A stretch of DNA of 64,000 nt from Entamoeba invadens IP1 (GCF_000330505.1 NW_004440169.1:124001-188000), one strand, 5' to 3'. Shown: positions 32,613 through 44,051, counted from the stretch's first letter. A program made the numbers and translations. The notes: generated by a model from the letters alone, not told the origin.

Positions 32613-35350
32613 TCAAAATGTAGTTGAATATACGACCCCATCATTTGACCCTGTTACCAATACATCATCTTTAAAATACACTGACGTGACTGGGTGTTCA
32701 TGTTGATACAAACAATTAAACTGTTCCATTCTTCCTTTATCACAAAACGCCATTTCGACCAATTTGTTCTGTGTCCCCACCACAACTTTTCTGTTATAAC
32801 ACCTCAAAGCATTTGTCATCCCGCCAACAACCGTATTGTTCACACACATTCTTGGGTACCTCACGTCCCACATTTCGACTATCCCTTCGATGTTTCCAAT
32901 CACAACATTCCAGTCAAACCAATCGACCCCTCCATAAGGCACTCCTCCTTTAAACAGAAAAGTACTTCGTTTACTTCGACTATCAAATCCAGCGACACTC
33001 TTATCACTAGACACAACAAGAAATTGGTCTTCTTTATAGTCGTGAATGGTTTCAACTATACTATCCGTTTTACTATAAGACTCAATCTCTTTCAACACAC
33101 TAATGTCATATATAACTATTCGCTTCCCTTTCCACCCAACAAACTTACTGTTCCCAACAAACGCTGCACCATCCACATTCACCGTTTTGTACGTCTCAAC
33201 TTCCTTTAGGTTGTCCCACTGAATGACTGATGACGTCCCACCAGTGAACTGGTAAAACATTTTTTCAGTCGATTTCTGCCCACTTAAACATCCTCCTATG
33301 AACGATGAAGCAACTACTTTTTTCATAAAAACCCACTCAACTCGTTTGTTATTAGTGGCGTAGTCTTGTAATGACGCTTTGCCATCTTCACTGACTATGA
33401 CATACTGATTGTCCGGCGTTGGAAAGATATGTGTGATGGGCGTGTCATACACTCGATGCCTTTTTTTGTGTAGTGTCGTGTATGTGTACCTCCAGTGCAG
33501 ATTCTGTTGTTCGTGTCTCAGCACTGTAGTGTAATAATCAACTGGGTCTGATGGTGATGTGCATTGTGATTTGCTACATTCTTCATACAACTTACCAAAT
33601 GTTTTAGGGTCATAGTATTTCGTGTAAATCGCTTTTAAAGTAGACTGACACGTTGCAATTTGTTGGTAGAATCTGGTTGTTATTGAATTTTATTACCTTA
33701 TATTTATACATTCCAATTATAGTATATTAATAGTATATTAATAGTATATTTATAATATATTAATAATATATAAATAACAAACTTCCGGCACGTAAGTTTC
33801 AAAGAAACGATGTGTTTAAGTCTCAAATATTGGAGTATCTTCATCAACACATTGTTATTTAAAATATCCAAATTCAACTTAAAATTCTTTTGTTCCTCAA
33901 TTTTTTTAAATTCGTTGGCCATTTTGTTGAATTTATCTTTCATACACATTGAAGCTTTGAGGATTTGAAGAGAAGTTAAAAACATATTTCTTTCCGAATG
34001 AATAATTTGGGGGACCACCGAGTACTCGACTGCTTTAATAAGAAACGTGAGTCGAGCCATAAAAATTGTTATTCTCTTTTTAATACCACCAAAGCCCAAT
34101 TTTCTGAACGATGGTATATAAAATTGTAACACACATCTTGTCTTAATCATTTCATTCACTTTTCTCGTCTCAAAACCTGCTAACAAACATTCCGTTTGTT
34201 CAATTCCGTCGTGGCGATGTGGGCAATTAGGCAACTTCTTTAATGAGTGTCCACACACAAAGATGTTACCTTCAAACACACAGGAAGCCGTGACGATATC
34301 CAACACAGTGGTATTAGCTGCCAATAAAGAAGACTCTGCATGCAAAGAATTGAGGCCATTAAATGTGCCGATCTTCTGCACTTTGTCGAACAAGACGTTA
34401 TCGGAGCTCCACAGGAAGAGTGCTTCTATCACCTTTTCCATATCGATTTGGATCGAGTTTAGTGTGTAATTTCGAATGATGATATTCGAGAAGTCTCGCG
34501 TGACGTATGTTTCCGAGAATCGATTTCTCTGGCAAAGGCGATAGTCGGGAGGGACAAATCGGATGATTTCCTCAAACTTCTTTTTCAGTGTTGCGGCGAC
34601 GTAGTTGTTTGTGTTTTTACTCAAAGAGATGAGGAAATAATGAACGATAATTCGACATGAATGAAATAACTCAACATACCATTTGGTGACACATGGAGCT
34701 TTAGTAGCTAGTTCTAAAGTGATGGAACACCCGTCTCTCTCTCTTTGACATACAAGGCAGTAATACTCCCAATAGTCGGGTTTGAAGTCGTAGAAGAGAA
34801 ACACCGTCTTTGAACTGCGAGACATCTTCTTTTGAGTTTCAAAGGATTCAACTCCTTCATAATTCTCTGAGGAACTTTTTTGTGTTTTGTTTGAAGAAAA
34901 TAATTCATTGTGTGGTTTGAAGTCGTCGTCGGTATACATTTCTAAACGCGTTTTACAATTAAAGTAAAAAACGGAGTCGTCATATCCATTCACCGCACAT
35001 TTAAAGTGCATCCGAGTTGAATCACGCGAGGTGACTTCAAGGACATGGGGATTTGTCAAAAAGATGTTCACCGGGTTGTGGACTTCTTTTAATATGTCTT
35101 GAAACGAATATGGAACTAAAACGGCAGTTCTAACACGAATAATATTATTTTCTACTTTAGAAAAAGTGTGCATGTTATAAGCGGGGGGCTGAAACTCGTT
35201 AATTGAAGTCTCCCATCCTTTAGGCGGAGGGTCCATCTTATCAAACAAATTGGTGATTGTAATTGTTTTGTGATCTAACTTCTCTGCTGATGTGTGTGTA
35301 TCGTAAGAGAGCGACAGTGTATTTTCAATCAATTGAAAGTCACTTGACAT
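32613..35350 (-). CDS. F-box and WD40-like propeller protein with long N-terminal region, two exons
   Basis: Two frames join into one gene of about 875 residues. Exon 1 is 33783-35350, starting MSSDFQLIENTL. The intron is 33673-33782 (110 nt, GTTTGT donor, ACCAG acceptor, phase 2). Exon 2 is 32613-33672. Splicing completes an F-box: LNNNVLMKILQYLRLKHIVSLKLTCRKF joins FYQQIATCQSTLKAIY. Without splicing, exon 1 runs into the nonsense tail YILLIYYKYTINILL. Exon 2 is a beta-propeller with WD40-like blades (YVIVSEDGKASLQDY, VVIGNIEGIVEMWDV, VLVTGSNDGVVYS). F-box/WD40 proteins serve as substrate receptors of SCF ubiquitin ligases. The ~480-residue N-terminal part is not recognised. It contains a probable mixed alpha/beta domain (KTVFLFYDFKPDYWEYYCLV) that is unusual in front of an F-box. 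Confidence 0.82.
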
Positions 35351-35443
35351 CTTTTTTTGTAGATGGAGACACACCCAAATTTTTTTCTAATTTTTTTGTG
35401 GAACTTTGGTACAGTGGTGAAAATAGTATCATGTTTTATCTCT

Positions 35444-35569
35444 ATGTATAAACAAAAACACAGATTTGATCAATTTTTATATGATAAAAGAATACATTAT
35501 GCACTTTTGGGATTATTAAACGGTTTTTTATTTGGAATTGGAAATTCATATGTATCTAGTTGGTATTAG
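35444..35569 (+). CDS. Possible 41-residue membrane protein
   Basis: A short frame (MYKQKHRFDQFLYDK..) with a Gly-rich hydrophobic segment HYALLGLLNGFLFGIGNSYV and a short end. It looks more protein-like than its AT-rich surroundings, but lies only about 90 bases from the start of the divergent F-box gene, leaving little room for a promoter. Weak call. Confidence 0.25.
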   Translation: MYKQKHRFDQFLYDKRIHYALLGLLNGFLFGIGNSYVSSWY

Positions 35570-36349
35570 AATATATTATTATTTTAACAATATATAATTC
35601 TAATGGATAAATAAATGTTATACTATATAACAATATTTTGGTTTTTATTATTAGTAGATTTTTTATAGAAGGACTACTTCATTTAATAAAAACACTCAAA
35701 AAATAAAAATAAAACTTTTTTTTATATCTTGTTAATTAATTTATCCAAAAATGCATTATGACTATTAAAATTAGGTAAAAAAAAAATTATATTATACACA
35801 TTTGGGACAGTTTTAAAACATAAATAAAACAATGATTTGAAAAAAGTGACAACTTAAACAAATATGGTTAATAAAACTAAAAAAAACATACCAAAATATT
35901 TTTTAAATCCATTTCAAGGACAGAATGCTAAAAAAATTTGATTTGAATTTGTTTTTTTTCTATTTTTTTCAATTTTATTGTATTTAAAATCAATATTTCG
36001 GGAACTATAGGTAATAATACTTGTAAATTTAATAACCTGTTTTTTTGGTTTAATTTAAACTATAAATACTTAAACATAAAGTAACAAAGATAAAAAAGAA
36101 AAAATGTAACTTTTTTCAATGAAATAAAATAAAATCGAAGAGTTTAGAAATCATGACAGTTTGAAAAACAAACAAGAAAAAAATTCAATAATTATAAATT
36201 TTGTTATTTCAAAGAATATTATTATAAACTAATAAACTAATGATATTGGTAAAATTATAACAAAATATAATAATTATTATTGTAAAAGAGTGCTATTGTA
36301 TTATTTTTTTATTAAATAGTTATTTATTTTTAAATGATAAAAATTGTAA
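35570..36349. other. AT-rich intergenic spacer
   Basis: Spacer up to the mariner-like element. Poly-A/T runs only. Confidence 0.55.
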
Positions 36350-36351
36350 TA

Positions 36352-36724
36352 CAGTCGAATTAGGTCTACTTGTGATAGTATTTTTTATGAAAGTGATATG
36401 ATTTTTATAAAATGTACAACATTTTTGATAAAAATGATGAATTAATTGAGAAGTGATAGTAATTTGTTTGAAAAATTATGAGTATTTTTTATAAAAGTGA
36501 TAAACAATCGTAAAAAATGATGATTTATGGTAAAAATGATGGGAAATTATATCAAAAGTGATGGATTTTTCTCAGAAATGATGCAATCTATAAGAAAGTG
36601 ACCAATAATATTTTGAAAAAGTTTATGATTTTTAACACTTGTGACAGATTATTTTATAAATATATAAATGTCGTTAATTACGGAAACTTCCCGTTATTTT
36701 AAACAAAAAATAAAATAAACACAA
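36352..36724 (+). repeat. Left terminal inverted repeat (373 bp)
   Basis: It pairs with 37311-37683. Besides the outer CAGTCGAATTAGG it is internally patterned by many short AGTGAT and AATGATG words spaced roughly 15-30 bases apart, which could be repeated transposase-binding sites. Confidence 0.88.
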
Positions 36725-36935
36725 TCATTCATAAAAAATTTCTTTCATTAACATAAGACCACACTACATTTATACAATTTTCCATTAAGGCTATTACATT
36801 AGTAAGTTAAATATTCACAAAACCATTTCAAAAGCAAATTTTACCCAGACCATACACCGATTTGAAATTTGCTACCAATTTCTGAATTATTTACAAGTTA
36901 TTTTAAGTGTTAACCTTAATACCAACTTTGGTACT

Positions 36936-37256
36936 TTAGAATTCCAGTTCAACAGTATCTCTATATATTCGAAATAATTTAATTAATTCAAACTTATCAG
37001 AAAGCAATACTCTATTGTATGATCTTTTGACTTGTGTAATATTTGTTACATTCTTTTTTGGTCATCCTCTTTTTCTTCTTTCAGATTGTGGTGGTATAAA
37101 AGGAATAATACGCCGTGATTCCACAACTTCAACTTGTAGAAGTTGTGGAGAGTTTTCTATATAATCGCTTCGAACAATTGGATCTCTTGCATCAAGATAT
37201 GTAAGTGAACGAGACATTTGATTATTATTTAAATCAAAGTTGTTTTTGTAGTTCAA
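36936..37256 (-). pseudogene. Truncated transposase-like fragment with AT-hook and internal stop
   Basis: The frame opens at the ATG at 37256 (MNYKNNFDLNNNQMSRSLTYL). It reaches SERRKRG, meets TGA at 37059-37061, and continues in the same frame through PKKNVTNITQVKRSYNRVLL to TAA at 36936. The stop interrupts what looks like an AT-hook of the RGRPKK kind; a single C-to-T change at a CGA codon would explain it. AT-hooks and a following helix-turn-helix are common near the N-terminus of pogo/mariner transposases. The DDE domain is absent. Confidence 0.55.
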
Positions 37257-37310
37257 ATAACTTAAAGAAAAAACAATGTAAACACATCTTTTGTAATATT
37301 TTATGTTTAT

Positions 37311-37683
37311 TTGTGTTTATTTTATTTTTTGTTTAAAATAACGGGAAGTTTCCGTAATTAACGACATTTATATATTTATAAAATAATCTGTCACAAGTGT
37401 TAAAAATCATAAACTTTTTCAAAATATTATTGGTCACTTTCTTATAGATTGCATCATTTCTGAGAAAAATCCATCACTTTTGATATAATTTCCCATCATT
37501 TTTACCATAAATCATCATTTTTTACGATTGTTTATCACTTTTATAAAAAATACTCATAATTTTTCAAACAAATTACTATCACTTCTCAATTAATTCATCA
37601 TTTTTATCAAAAATGTTGTACATTTTATAAAAATCATATCACTTTCATAAAAAATACTATCACAAGTAGACCTAATTCGACTG
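37311..37683 (-). repeat. Right terminal inverted repeat (373 bp)
   Basis: Reverse complement of 36352-36724, without mismatch wherever I compared. It ends CGACTG followed by TA. Confidence 0.88.
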
Positions 37684-37685
37684 TA

Positions 37686-38549
37686 AATAACCATTAAAAA
37701 AACTATATAAATTTAAAATATTCAAAGTTAAAACAAACTTTGAATTTATTTTGAAAAACTATTGAAATAAAATAAATAAATAAAAATATTATTTTTTATT
37801 ATTATTAAAAAACAAATAATTTTTTGAAATTAAAAAAAATGTTATTAAAAATATAATATTATTTATTATTTATCAGTTTAATAAAAACAAATAAATATAT
37901 TAGTAAATTTATTATATTAGTAAGTTACTTGGTATATGAACTAAATTGGGTATATTAATCTCTATATAGTCTAATCCCGAAAGTTTCGGTTTAAAAATGA
38001 CTTCAATAATCCAAACTCAACCAAATTTGTTTTGTGGTAATTAAAAAAACTTACAAATCAAGCTTTTGTGGAACAATAACAAATAACAGTACAGAATATC
38101 TGTAAATCAAATTTTACACAAAGAAACCAAAAAGTGTTAATTTCAATACTATACTTATTACAAATCAATTAACTTCAATTAAACCATACATTAATAACTA
38201 TGAATACTATACTTGAAATAAAACACATTTCAATCAAAAAACCTTGCCTTAAAAAAAAGAAAAATGTAAAAATAGAACGGTTTGTTGGAAATTTTTGATT
38301 TTTTTATTCTGCAAAAATACACACAAATTTATAGTAAATTCAATAATAAAATGAATAATAAAACAACCAGATACGACAAAACTCCAAAGAAAAAAAATTT
38401 ACATGATATTTTGTTTTTTTTTCATTCGTGTTACTTTAAACCCGAAATAACACACAAATCTCCCCAACCTTTTTCCAATAAAATCAATTGTTGTTGATTG
38501 TTTTTGTTTCATTTCAACACCGACTTTCAAACTGAGAAATAACTCGTTG
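37686..38549. other. AT-rich intergenic spacer
   Basis: Spacer from the mariner-like element to the RasGAP gene. No gene seen. Confidence 0.55.
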
Positions 38550-39719
38550 ATGTGTGAAGAAACAAAAATGAATGTATTTCTTCCACGCGTACGGTCCGAT
38601 GGATCGCAAATGGGTCGGTCCGCTATGAGTGAAGATGATGATTCCGATGGGTCTTCAGACAATATAGTATCCTCGCCAATAACTCGAGTACCATCAGCTC
38701 CTTTTCAACGAACTTTTCGTTCTCATTCTTTGAATGCTGATGACGCAATGTTGCAGATTTTATTTTTAGCACCTTATTCGCCTCTCTTGAAAAGTTATGT
38801 ACGAACCGTTTGTCCTCTTCTTCCTCAAATGTACTATTCATAATAGTATAATAATTACTCTTTATAGTATATATACTACTGTACCATATTTATTAGTTAT
38901 AATATAGTTAATTGTTGATTTAACGAGCAGCTTTTGAAAACGGACTGTGAGAATAGAAACATTGACGTTTTAATGAACTATTTTACTGCTCGGAAATTAT
39001 TACCACAGCTGTTACAAACGCTTGCGAAATTTGAAGTTGAACAAACGAATATGTGTAACCCTCTTTTTAGAGGGAACACCATCTTTTCAAAGACATATAT
39101 CTTTTACTTAAACAAACATTGTTCGGACTTTGTCAAAGAAACGTCTTCAGCACTTTTGGACTTCTTGTCTGCGATCCAATTTGACGATAAAAGCAGTGCG
39201 AGTACGACGATGTACTCATCGATAGTCTCGACGTATTTATCTCTCTTGAATGAGTCGAAGAGGATCATCCCGAAGAATCTCTTGTGGGTCATCCACGGCA
39301 TATATAAAGTAGTTCTGATCAAAAGAAATAGCACAGAAGCTCTCATTGGAGTTAACACACTCTTCTTCATGAGATACTTGTTAATCCCTTTTATGAAGAT
39401 GCCAAACTTATTTAAGTACATCCAATCCCTCATCACACCAATCGTCTGCGGGAAACAAGTCATCCAAAAGAATGAGGAATTCTATGTCATTCAAGAACTC
39501 ATCGATATCATCACTAAAGAAGTGTTGGCACCAAACACGCCTAGGTCTTACTATATGACTAAAGACCAAGAAAGAACAAGCAACGAAATGCTTGTCCTTT
39601 TAAGAACTAATAGAGAAGCTTTAATTGATAACTATGACGGAGATGAGATGGAACTCAGTAATCTACTTGCTGATCCAGTTTTACTTAAGGAGTCCGTCCT
39701 TCTCAAATGGGCAAAGTGA
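38550..39719 (+). CDS. Ras GTPase-activating protein (RasGAP domain), two exons
   Basis: Exon 1 is 38550-38807. The intron is 38808-38930 (123 nt, GTTTGT donor after ...KSYVRT, GCAG acceptor, phase 0). Exon 2 is 38931-39719. The product is about 348 residues; an alternative start is the ATG at 38568. After a Ser/Asp-rich N-terminus, the RasGAP core appears in exon 2. CNPLFRGNTIFSKTYIFYLNK carries the conserved LFRGNT with the candidate arginine finger. RIIPKNLLWVIHGIYKVVL and ALIGVNTLFFMRYLLIPFMKMP correspond to the FLRFxxPAIxxP block, here degenerate (MRYLLIPF). The family speeds GTP hydrolysis by Ras-like GTPases. The short total length suggests an almost bare catalytic domain. Confidence 0.85.
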
Positions 39720-40114
39720 TTGTGTATTATCTTCTCACTTTCTTTCGTATATTTTCACTAGATAGTTGTCTCATATTGTTATTGTTTCTTATAGTTTGGT
39801 TCTAATTAATAATCTTTGTAGTAATAAATATAGTTTACCAATCTATTGTAATGGAATTTAAAGTCGTTTCGTTTATTTTATTATTAATAAATTAATAATA
39901 ATTTATTAATAATTATAATCATTTTTTAATTATTTAAAAAGAAATTAAATATAGTTTATAAAACTAAAGAAAAAATAATTCAAAATGGTTTATTTAATTA
40001 AAAAATAAAGAAACAGAACAGAGATTTTTGATTGATTTTTATAGTAATTTATACTAATGAACACTAGTTAATCACAATAGAAAGAAAAGTGAAACGGAAT
40101 AACTGGAATATAAA
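39720..40114. other. Intergenic spacer
   Basis: AT-rich spacer; no gene seen. Confidence 0.55.
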
Positions 40115-41158
40115 ATGAAAGCTGGATTTGAAGGAGCGCCCGTCTCTTTTCTTCTCTTTGTTACGACTCTTTCCATCTCTTTTCTGTCATATTTCAACTT
40201 TTTTGGAAAGGACTTTTTTATATCCACAACGTCATCACGGTATCGCCCGTGGACTGTTTTGACGACACAGTTATGTCAAGCATCAATAAGTCAGACGGTG
40301 TATTCCCTTCTCTTGATTTACTTTTTTCGCGTACTCGAACGAAGATGGTCCAGTCAAGTTTTTTTCAATTATCATTTAGTGGTCTTCATCACAACGACAT
40401 TATTTTCTTTTCTTGTGGTGAGACTATCGGGATCTTTTTTGAGTTTGGTATCGTCTCATACCGTATTTCTCATATACTTCTATCTTGAGGTATTGCCCAT
40501 TATGAAAATCAATTTCACTGTCTTTAAAGTGTCTGACAACGTTTTTGTCTATTTCTCCTATGTGATGGTTTGTTACTAGTAACAAATACTATTTTTGTAT
40601 TCTCAAATACTCTTATATTAATATTGCATTATATTATAAAACAATAGTAATAACAATTATTATATTATTATATTATTATATTATTATATTATTATATTAT
40701 TATAATATTATATTTTTAAATAGTATAGTAACTTATAGATTGTATTAAATAACTTCAAAAGTAGTCCATTCTATATTGTTATAGGCTTAATCGCTTTCTT
40801 CATCACTAGTTTTAAACCTATTAACACTCTCTTCGTCTCATTTTCATCTTCGAAACTTCAGAAACTTTTTCAATGTGTAAATTCGTTCCAAACGCCTTTC
40901 ACGTTCGTTCAAACTGACAAAACTCAGAGAAGACAACTTGAAGGCGATTTCCTTGACGAAATGCGCCTCGCACAACAAAACGGAAGGCAACAGACGACAC
41001 CCCCTCAACAACAAAATATTCAACCCAATCGAGAACAACTCATTCAACAAGTGATGGACTGTGGCTTCTCAAGAGAACAAGCTACATTTGCTCTTAATAA
41101 CACAAACAACGATATCGAAGCGGCTCTTGCCTTTCTTCTTGACAACGCCAATTATTGA
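40115..41158 (+). CDS. Rhomboid-like membrane protein with C-terminal UBA domain (UBAC2-like), two exons
   Basis: Exon 1 begins at 40115 and encodes several membrane spans. It contains SRYRPWTVLTTQLCQASISQTVYSLLLIYFFRVLERRWSSQVFFNYH, the loop and helix pattern of rhomboid/derlin folds with the conserved E-R-W. The frame stops right after a GTTTGT sequence. A frame-keeping intron is about 40572-40784 (GTTACT donor, TATAG acceptor). Exon 2 adds another span (LIAFFITSFKP), a Gln-rich linker and a C-terminal UBA domain (REQLIQQVMDCGFSREQATFALNNTNNDIEAALAFLLDN). The layout equals UBAC2, an ER membrane factor linked to ubiquitin-dependent degradation. No rhomboid GxSx/His catalytic pair is visible. 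About 276 residues. Exact splice sites are uncertain. Confidence 0.78.
40656..40703. repeat. (TATTAT)n microsatellite inside the intron
   Basis: About eight copies of a TATTAT-type unit lie within the inferred intron of the rhomboid-like gene. A similar tract occurs at 60103-60136. Confidence 0.8.
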
Positions 41159-41436
41159 ACTTATTATTAAAATGTTATTCTTTTTGTTATTGTCGATGTT
41201 GATAAGCAAATAGTTCTTTACTAGTAAAGTATAATACTTTTCTCATTACTATAATCTTATAGTTTTAAATAATAGAATGTATAATAAAAAGTATATTACT
41301 ATTTATATCTAATAATTATAGTAGAGAAGAGTTAAATAAATTTAAATTATTAAATCTTAAATAAATAAGTATAAGAGAATAATACTAAGAAACGAATGAA
41401 ATTAAAATGAATAAGAAAAGAACCATAATACGTAAA

Positions 41437-41914
41437 TTAGATCAAGTAAACGAGTTTCTCGACTAAAATTGATACACCAGGTACCATAAAGGCTTCACCA
41501 GACTCAGCTCTGAAGAAAGCCATAACGATCAAGAAGATTGAGAACACGATCCAAGCTACAAAGTAAAGAGCGAACAAAGTGTAAGTGAACCAGTGATTGC
41601 AGAACATAAGAAGTGCAAAGAGGATGAGTAAGAAGTCTAACACGACATGCCATACAAGGGAATGGCATGAAACCAATTTGATGTATTTGTTCTTTTTCTC
41701 TAACAAGAAAACAACTAAAGCCCCAACAAAGCCAAAAGCAGTTGACAAAATTGCTAAGACTTTGACAGAGCAACTTAAAGTCTTGTCGTCAGAGGCTGGT
41801 GCTTGATATTCATCTCTGAACGGATTCACCTTATTGTCAGTGTTTTGTTCCGGGTTGTCTTGTGATTTGATTAAATGAGAAAGTAAAAACCTTATCTTCT
41901 TCTACCATTGTCAT
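41437..41914 (-). CDS. Small polytopic membrane protein (Tic20/DUF4870-like), two exons
   Basis: The long frame 41437-41829 begins without an ATG. A short first exon at 41891-41914 (MTMVEEDK) followed by a 61-nt intron (41830-41890, GTTTTT donor, CTGAC branch-like word, ATAAG acceptor) restores a start and gives about 138 residues. The protein has four hydrophobic helices (KVLAILSTAFGFVGALVVFLL; LVWHVVLDFLLILFALLMF; YTLFALYFVAWIVFSIFLIVMAFFRA; VPGVSILVEKLVYLI). HSLVWHVVLD resembles the HAxQAL block of Tic20/DUF4870 proteins, a widespread family of unclear role. The first exon is inferred from phase alone. Confidence 0.65.
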
Positions 41915-42510
41915 TTGTGATTGATATGGATATTAAGTTCTTTTTTGTTTAAATTGTTTAAAATTTGATCGAGTGAGAGATTGAGATATTAGCCGTTTTA
42001 ATGAACTATTAAGCTTAATTCATTTTATTATAATTTTGCTAAGTTATTTGAAAAACTCAAAAATATGACATTTTTATCGTTTTTAGTTTTTCTCAATTTC
42101 TTTTTTTTTCGATTTTTTGTATATTGTCATTATTTCAATCAAGATTTTGATAATAAAAACAATGTTAAAAATTAATAATACTATATAATTATATTTTTAA
42201 ATTATATACTTTACATCAACAGTAATAATATAATTTTATTTTATCAAAAAACTAGATACTCACATTCATTATAAAAAACTTAAGAATTGTCGGCGATAAA
42301 AAGAGGAATACAAAAACATTACAAAAATCAAAATGGTGATCGCACCAAGACCAAAAAATTGTGTGTTATTATTTTATAATAAAAATATAGTTAAATATTA
42401 TAAAAAAATGTTAATACAATAACGATTAGAACTAAATAAGAAATGAAGAACTGATAATTATGATAAAATGAATTCCTCAAAGTTGTCAAATCTAATAAAA
42501 GATGATTGAA
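41915..42510. other. Spacer with a coding-looking fragment at about 42269-42363 (minus)
   Basis: Most is AT-rich. At 42269-42363 the minus strand reads TQFFGLGAITILIFVMFLYS followed by a basic end and a stop, resembling the last part of a small single-span membrane protein. I cannot find a start codon or first exon for it, so it stays a fragment. Confidence 0.3.
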
Positions 42511-42903
42511 TTATTCTTGTTGTTCTTCTTGAACTTCTTCAGCTGGGGCTTGTTCTCCTTGTCTTGGAGAAGCGCCTTCAGCACCAGCACCGAAGACGAC
42601 GTCGTGTGGTTTTCCTCCAGCGCCCTTTTGGACAGTTCCAAGGTTCTCACATTCTTTTTTTGGAGCGTTCAAAGCAGCTTTCATAGCAACGGAGTCGGTG
42701 ACTTGAGTGAAAGTCTTCTTTGGGACGTGGTTTTTGCAATAGACTGACTCGGATGGTTGGTCATAATAGAAGTTGGAGTTGTTCAACTTCAAACCACAAG
42801 TCTTGCATTTGAAGCAAGCGATATGATAATCCTTTCCACCAGCATTGGTTCTTTCAATTGGATATGCACTCTTCCCACAAATACAGCACGTTTTAGCCGA
42901 CAT
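42511..42903 (-). CDS. Single LIM-domain protein (LimA-like)
   Basis: 130 residues. One LIM double zinc finger occupies residues about 6-60: CCICGKSAYPIERTNAGGKDYHIACFKCKTCGLKLNNSNFYYDQPSESVYCKNH, with all eight zinc ligands in CRP-like spacing. A Gly/Glu/Gln-rich tail follows (AGGKPHDVVFGAGAEGASPRQGEQAP). The layout matches the small LIM proteins of Entamoeba such as EhLimA, which associates with actin and lipid rafts. LIM domains mediate protein binding. Single exon, with strong GC-rich codon use that suggests high expression. Confidence 0.93.
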   Translation of the reverse strand: MSAKTCCICGKSAYPIERTNAGGKDYHIACFKCKTCGLKLNNSNFYYDQPSESVYCKNHVPKKTFTQVTDSVAMKAALNAPKKECENLGTVQKGAGGKPHDVVFGAGAEGASPRQGEQAPAEEVQEEQQE

Positions 42904-44027
42904 CTCTGAATATCCCAGTCCCTCAATCTATTTATATATCTCTTTTTGTGGTGGTTCCACGTCGTGTTTTGCATTTTTCTCTATTTCCTTCTTTTTCATG
43001 GCATTTCTCCTTTTGTGGTATTTGTGTGTTCGTTTGGATGGGTTTTGTCTTATATTAGTCACTTATTATTAAGAAAGAAAAACTATGACTTATTAATGTT
43101 TTATTGTGGCAAATAATACAAATAAACTGTCTTGAATATTCGTTTGCGTGAATTCCAGAGTCGGTCTTGTTTCCCGACAATTGGAACTATTTATTACTAT
43201 TATAAAAACTACCCTCCCAATATTTCTTTTTAAAAGTCGAAAGAAATCAACCAACTAATAGTAAAAAGGAGGTGTGAAATCTTAATAAAGTGTTGAATAA
43301 AGTTTTGTTCATTTTTATTTTAAGTTCTCGGCATTTCTTCCATACATACCAAAATAAAAAGTGATAAACTAAATGATAATAGTTATTTTTAGTATAGTAT
43401 TTCTATTTTTTAAAAAAAGTAAAACAAACTGCTCTGTTAAAAACTATTTGTAGAAATAAAAATAATCACAATAGAACTTAAAAAATATCGTTTAGTTCAA
43501 AAATATTTTTTTGATAAAGAAGTTTTGAGTAGAATCTGAAATGATTCTCCATTTTTGGAGTCATGAACAGAACTTTTATTTGAAATAGTTGTTTGGTAGT
43601 AAGTTAATTGTATAAGATTTTATGTTTTTAAATGGAAATTATAACAAATGTATAAAAGTGATGTTATTTTATGGTTTTTCTGTTATTATGTGCAGGGTCA
43701 TTTTTTTAAATGTTAAAAAAGAATAATAATTCATGATTATTGTTTTTCATATATTATATCAAAAAAAAAACTTTATATTATTTTTATTTGTATAATTAAC
43801 TATCTGTAAATACAAATCTCTTTTTTTTATTAATATGTCATAACATTTAATAATGGAAAAAAATTCGTTTTTTTAGTTTTTAATAATTTACATTTATTTT
43901 TATTGTAATTTTATTATCATTTGACAATTGGTACAATTGATTATGGAGGAAATGTTTAGTATTAAAAATAATATTTTTATGATTATATTTACTATAAACA
44001 CAAGCGAAATAATAATGAAAAAAATTG
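42904..44027. other. AT-rich spacer up to the transposon
   Basis: It contains the LIM gene promoter region and then AT-rich DNA. No gene is seen. Confidence 0.55.
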
Positions 44028-44035
44028 TATTTAAT
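44028..44035. repeat. Left target-site duplication TATTTAAT
   Basis: Matches 47195-47202 exactly, immediately outside the transposon. Confidence 0.8.
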
Positions 44036-44036
44036 A

Positions 44037-44051
44037 GGCGAGTGGCCCACT
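44037..44051 (+). repeat. Left terminal inverted repeat of the transposon
   Basis: GGCGAGTGGCCCACT, perfect inverse of 47180-47194. Confidence 0.92.

Larger units (their letters stand above)
36352..37683. mobile_element. Non-autonomous mariner/Tc1-like element with very long inverted repeats
   Basis: A 1332-bp unit with termini CAGTCGAATTAGG... and its inverse, each bordered by TA (36350-36351 and 37684-37685), the target duplication of the Tc1/mariner superfamily. Each terminal repeat is about 373 bp and I found no mismatch between the arms, so the copy is young or homogenised. The central ~590 bp holds a broken N-terminal transposase-like fragment on the minus strand. The element therefore probably moves only in trans, if at all. 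Confidence 0.85.

Noticed and set aside
33704..33782. Ile/Tyr-rich tail as the true C-terminus of the F-box-containing frame
   Set aside because: It is translated AT-rich intron; splicing at GTTTGT completes the F-box with the next exon.
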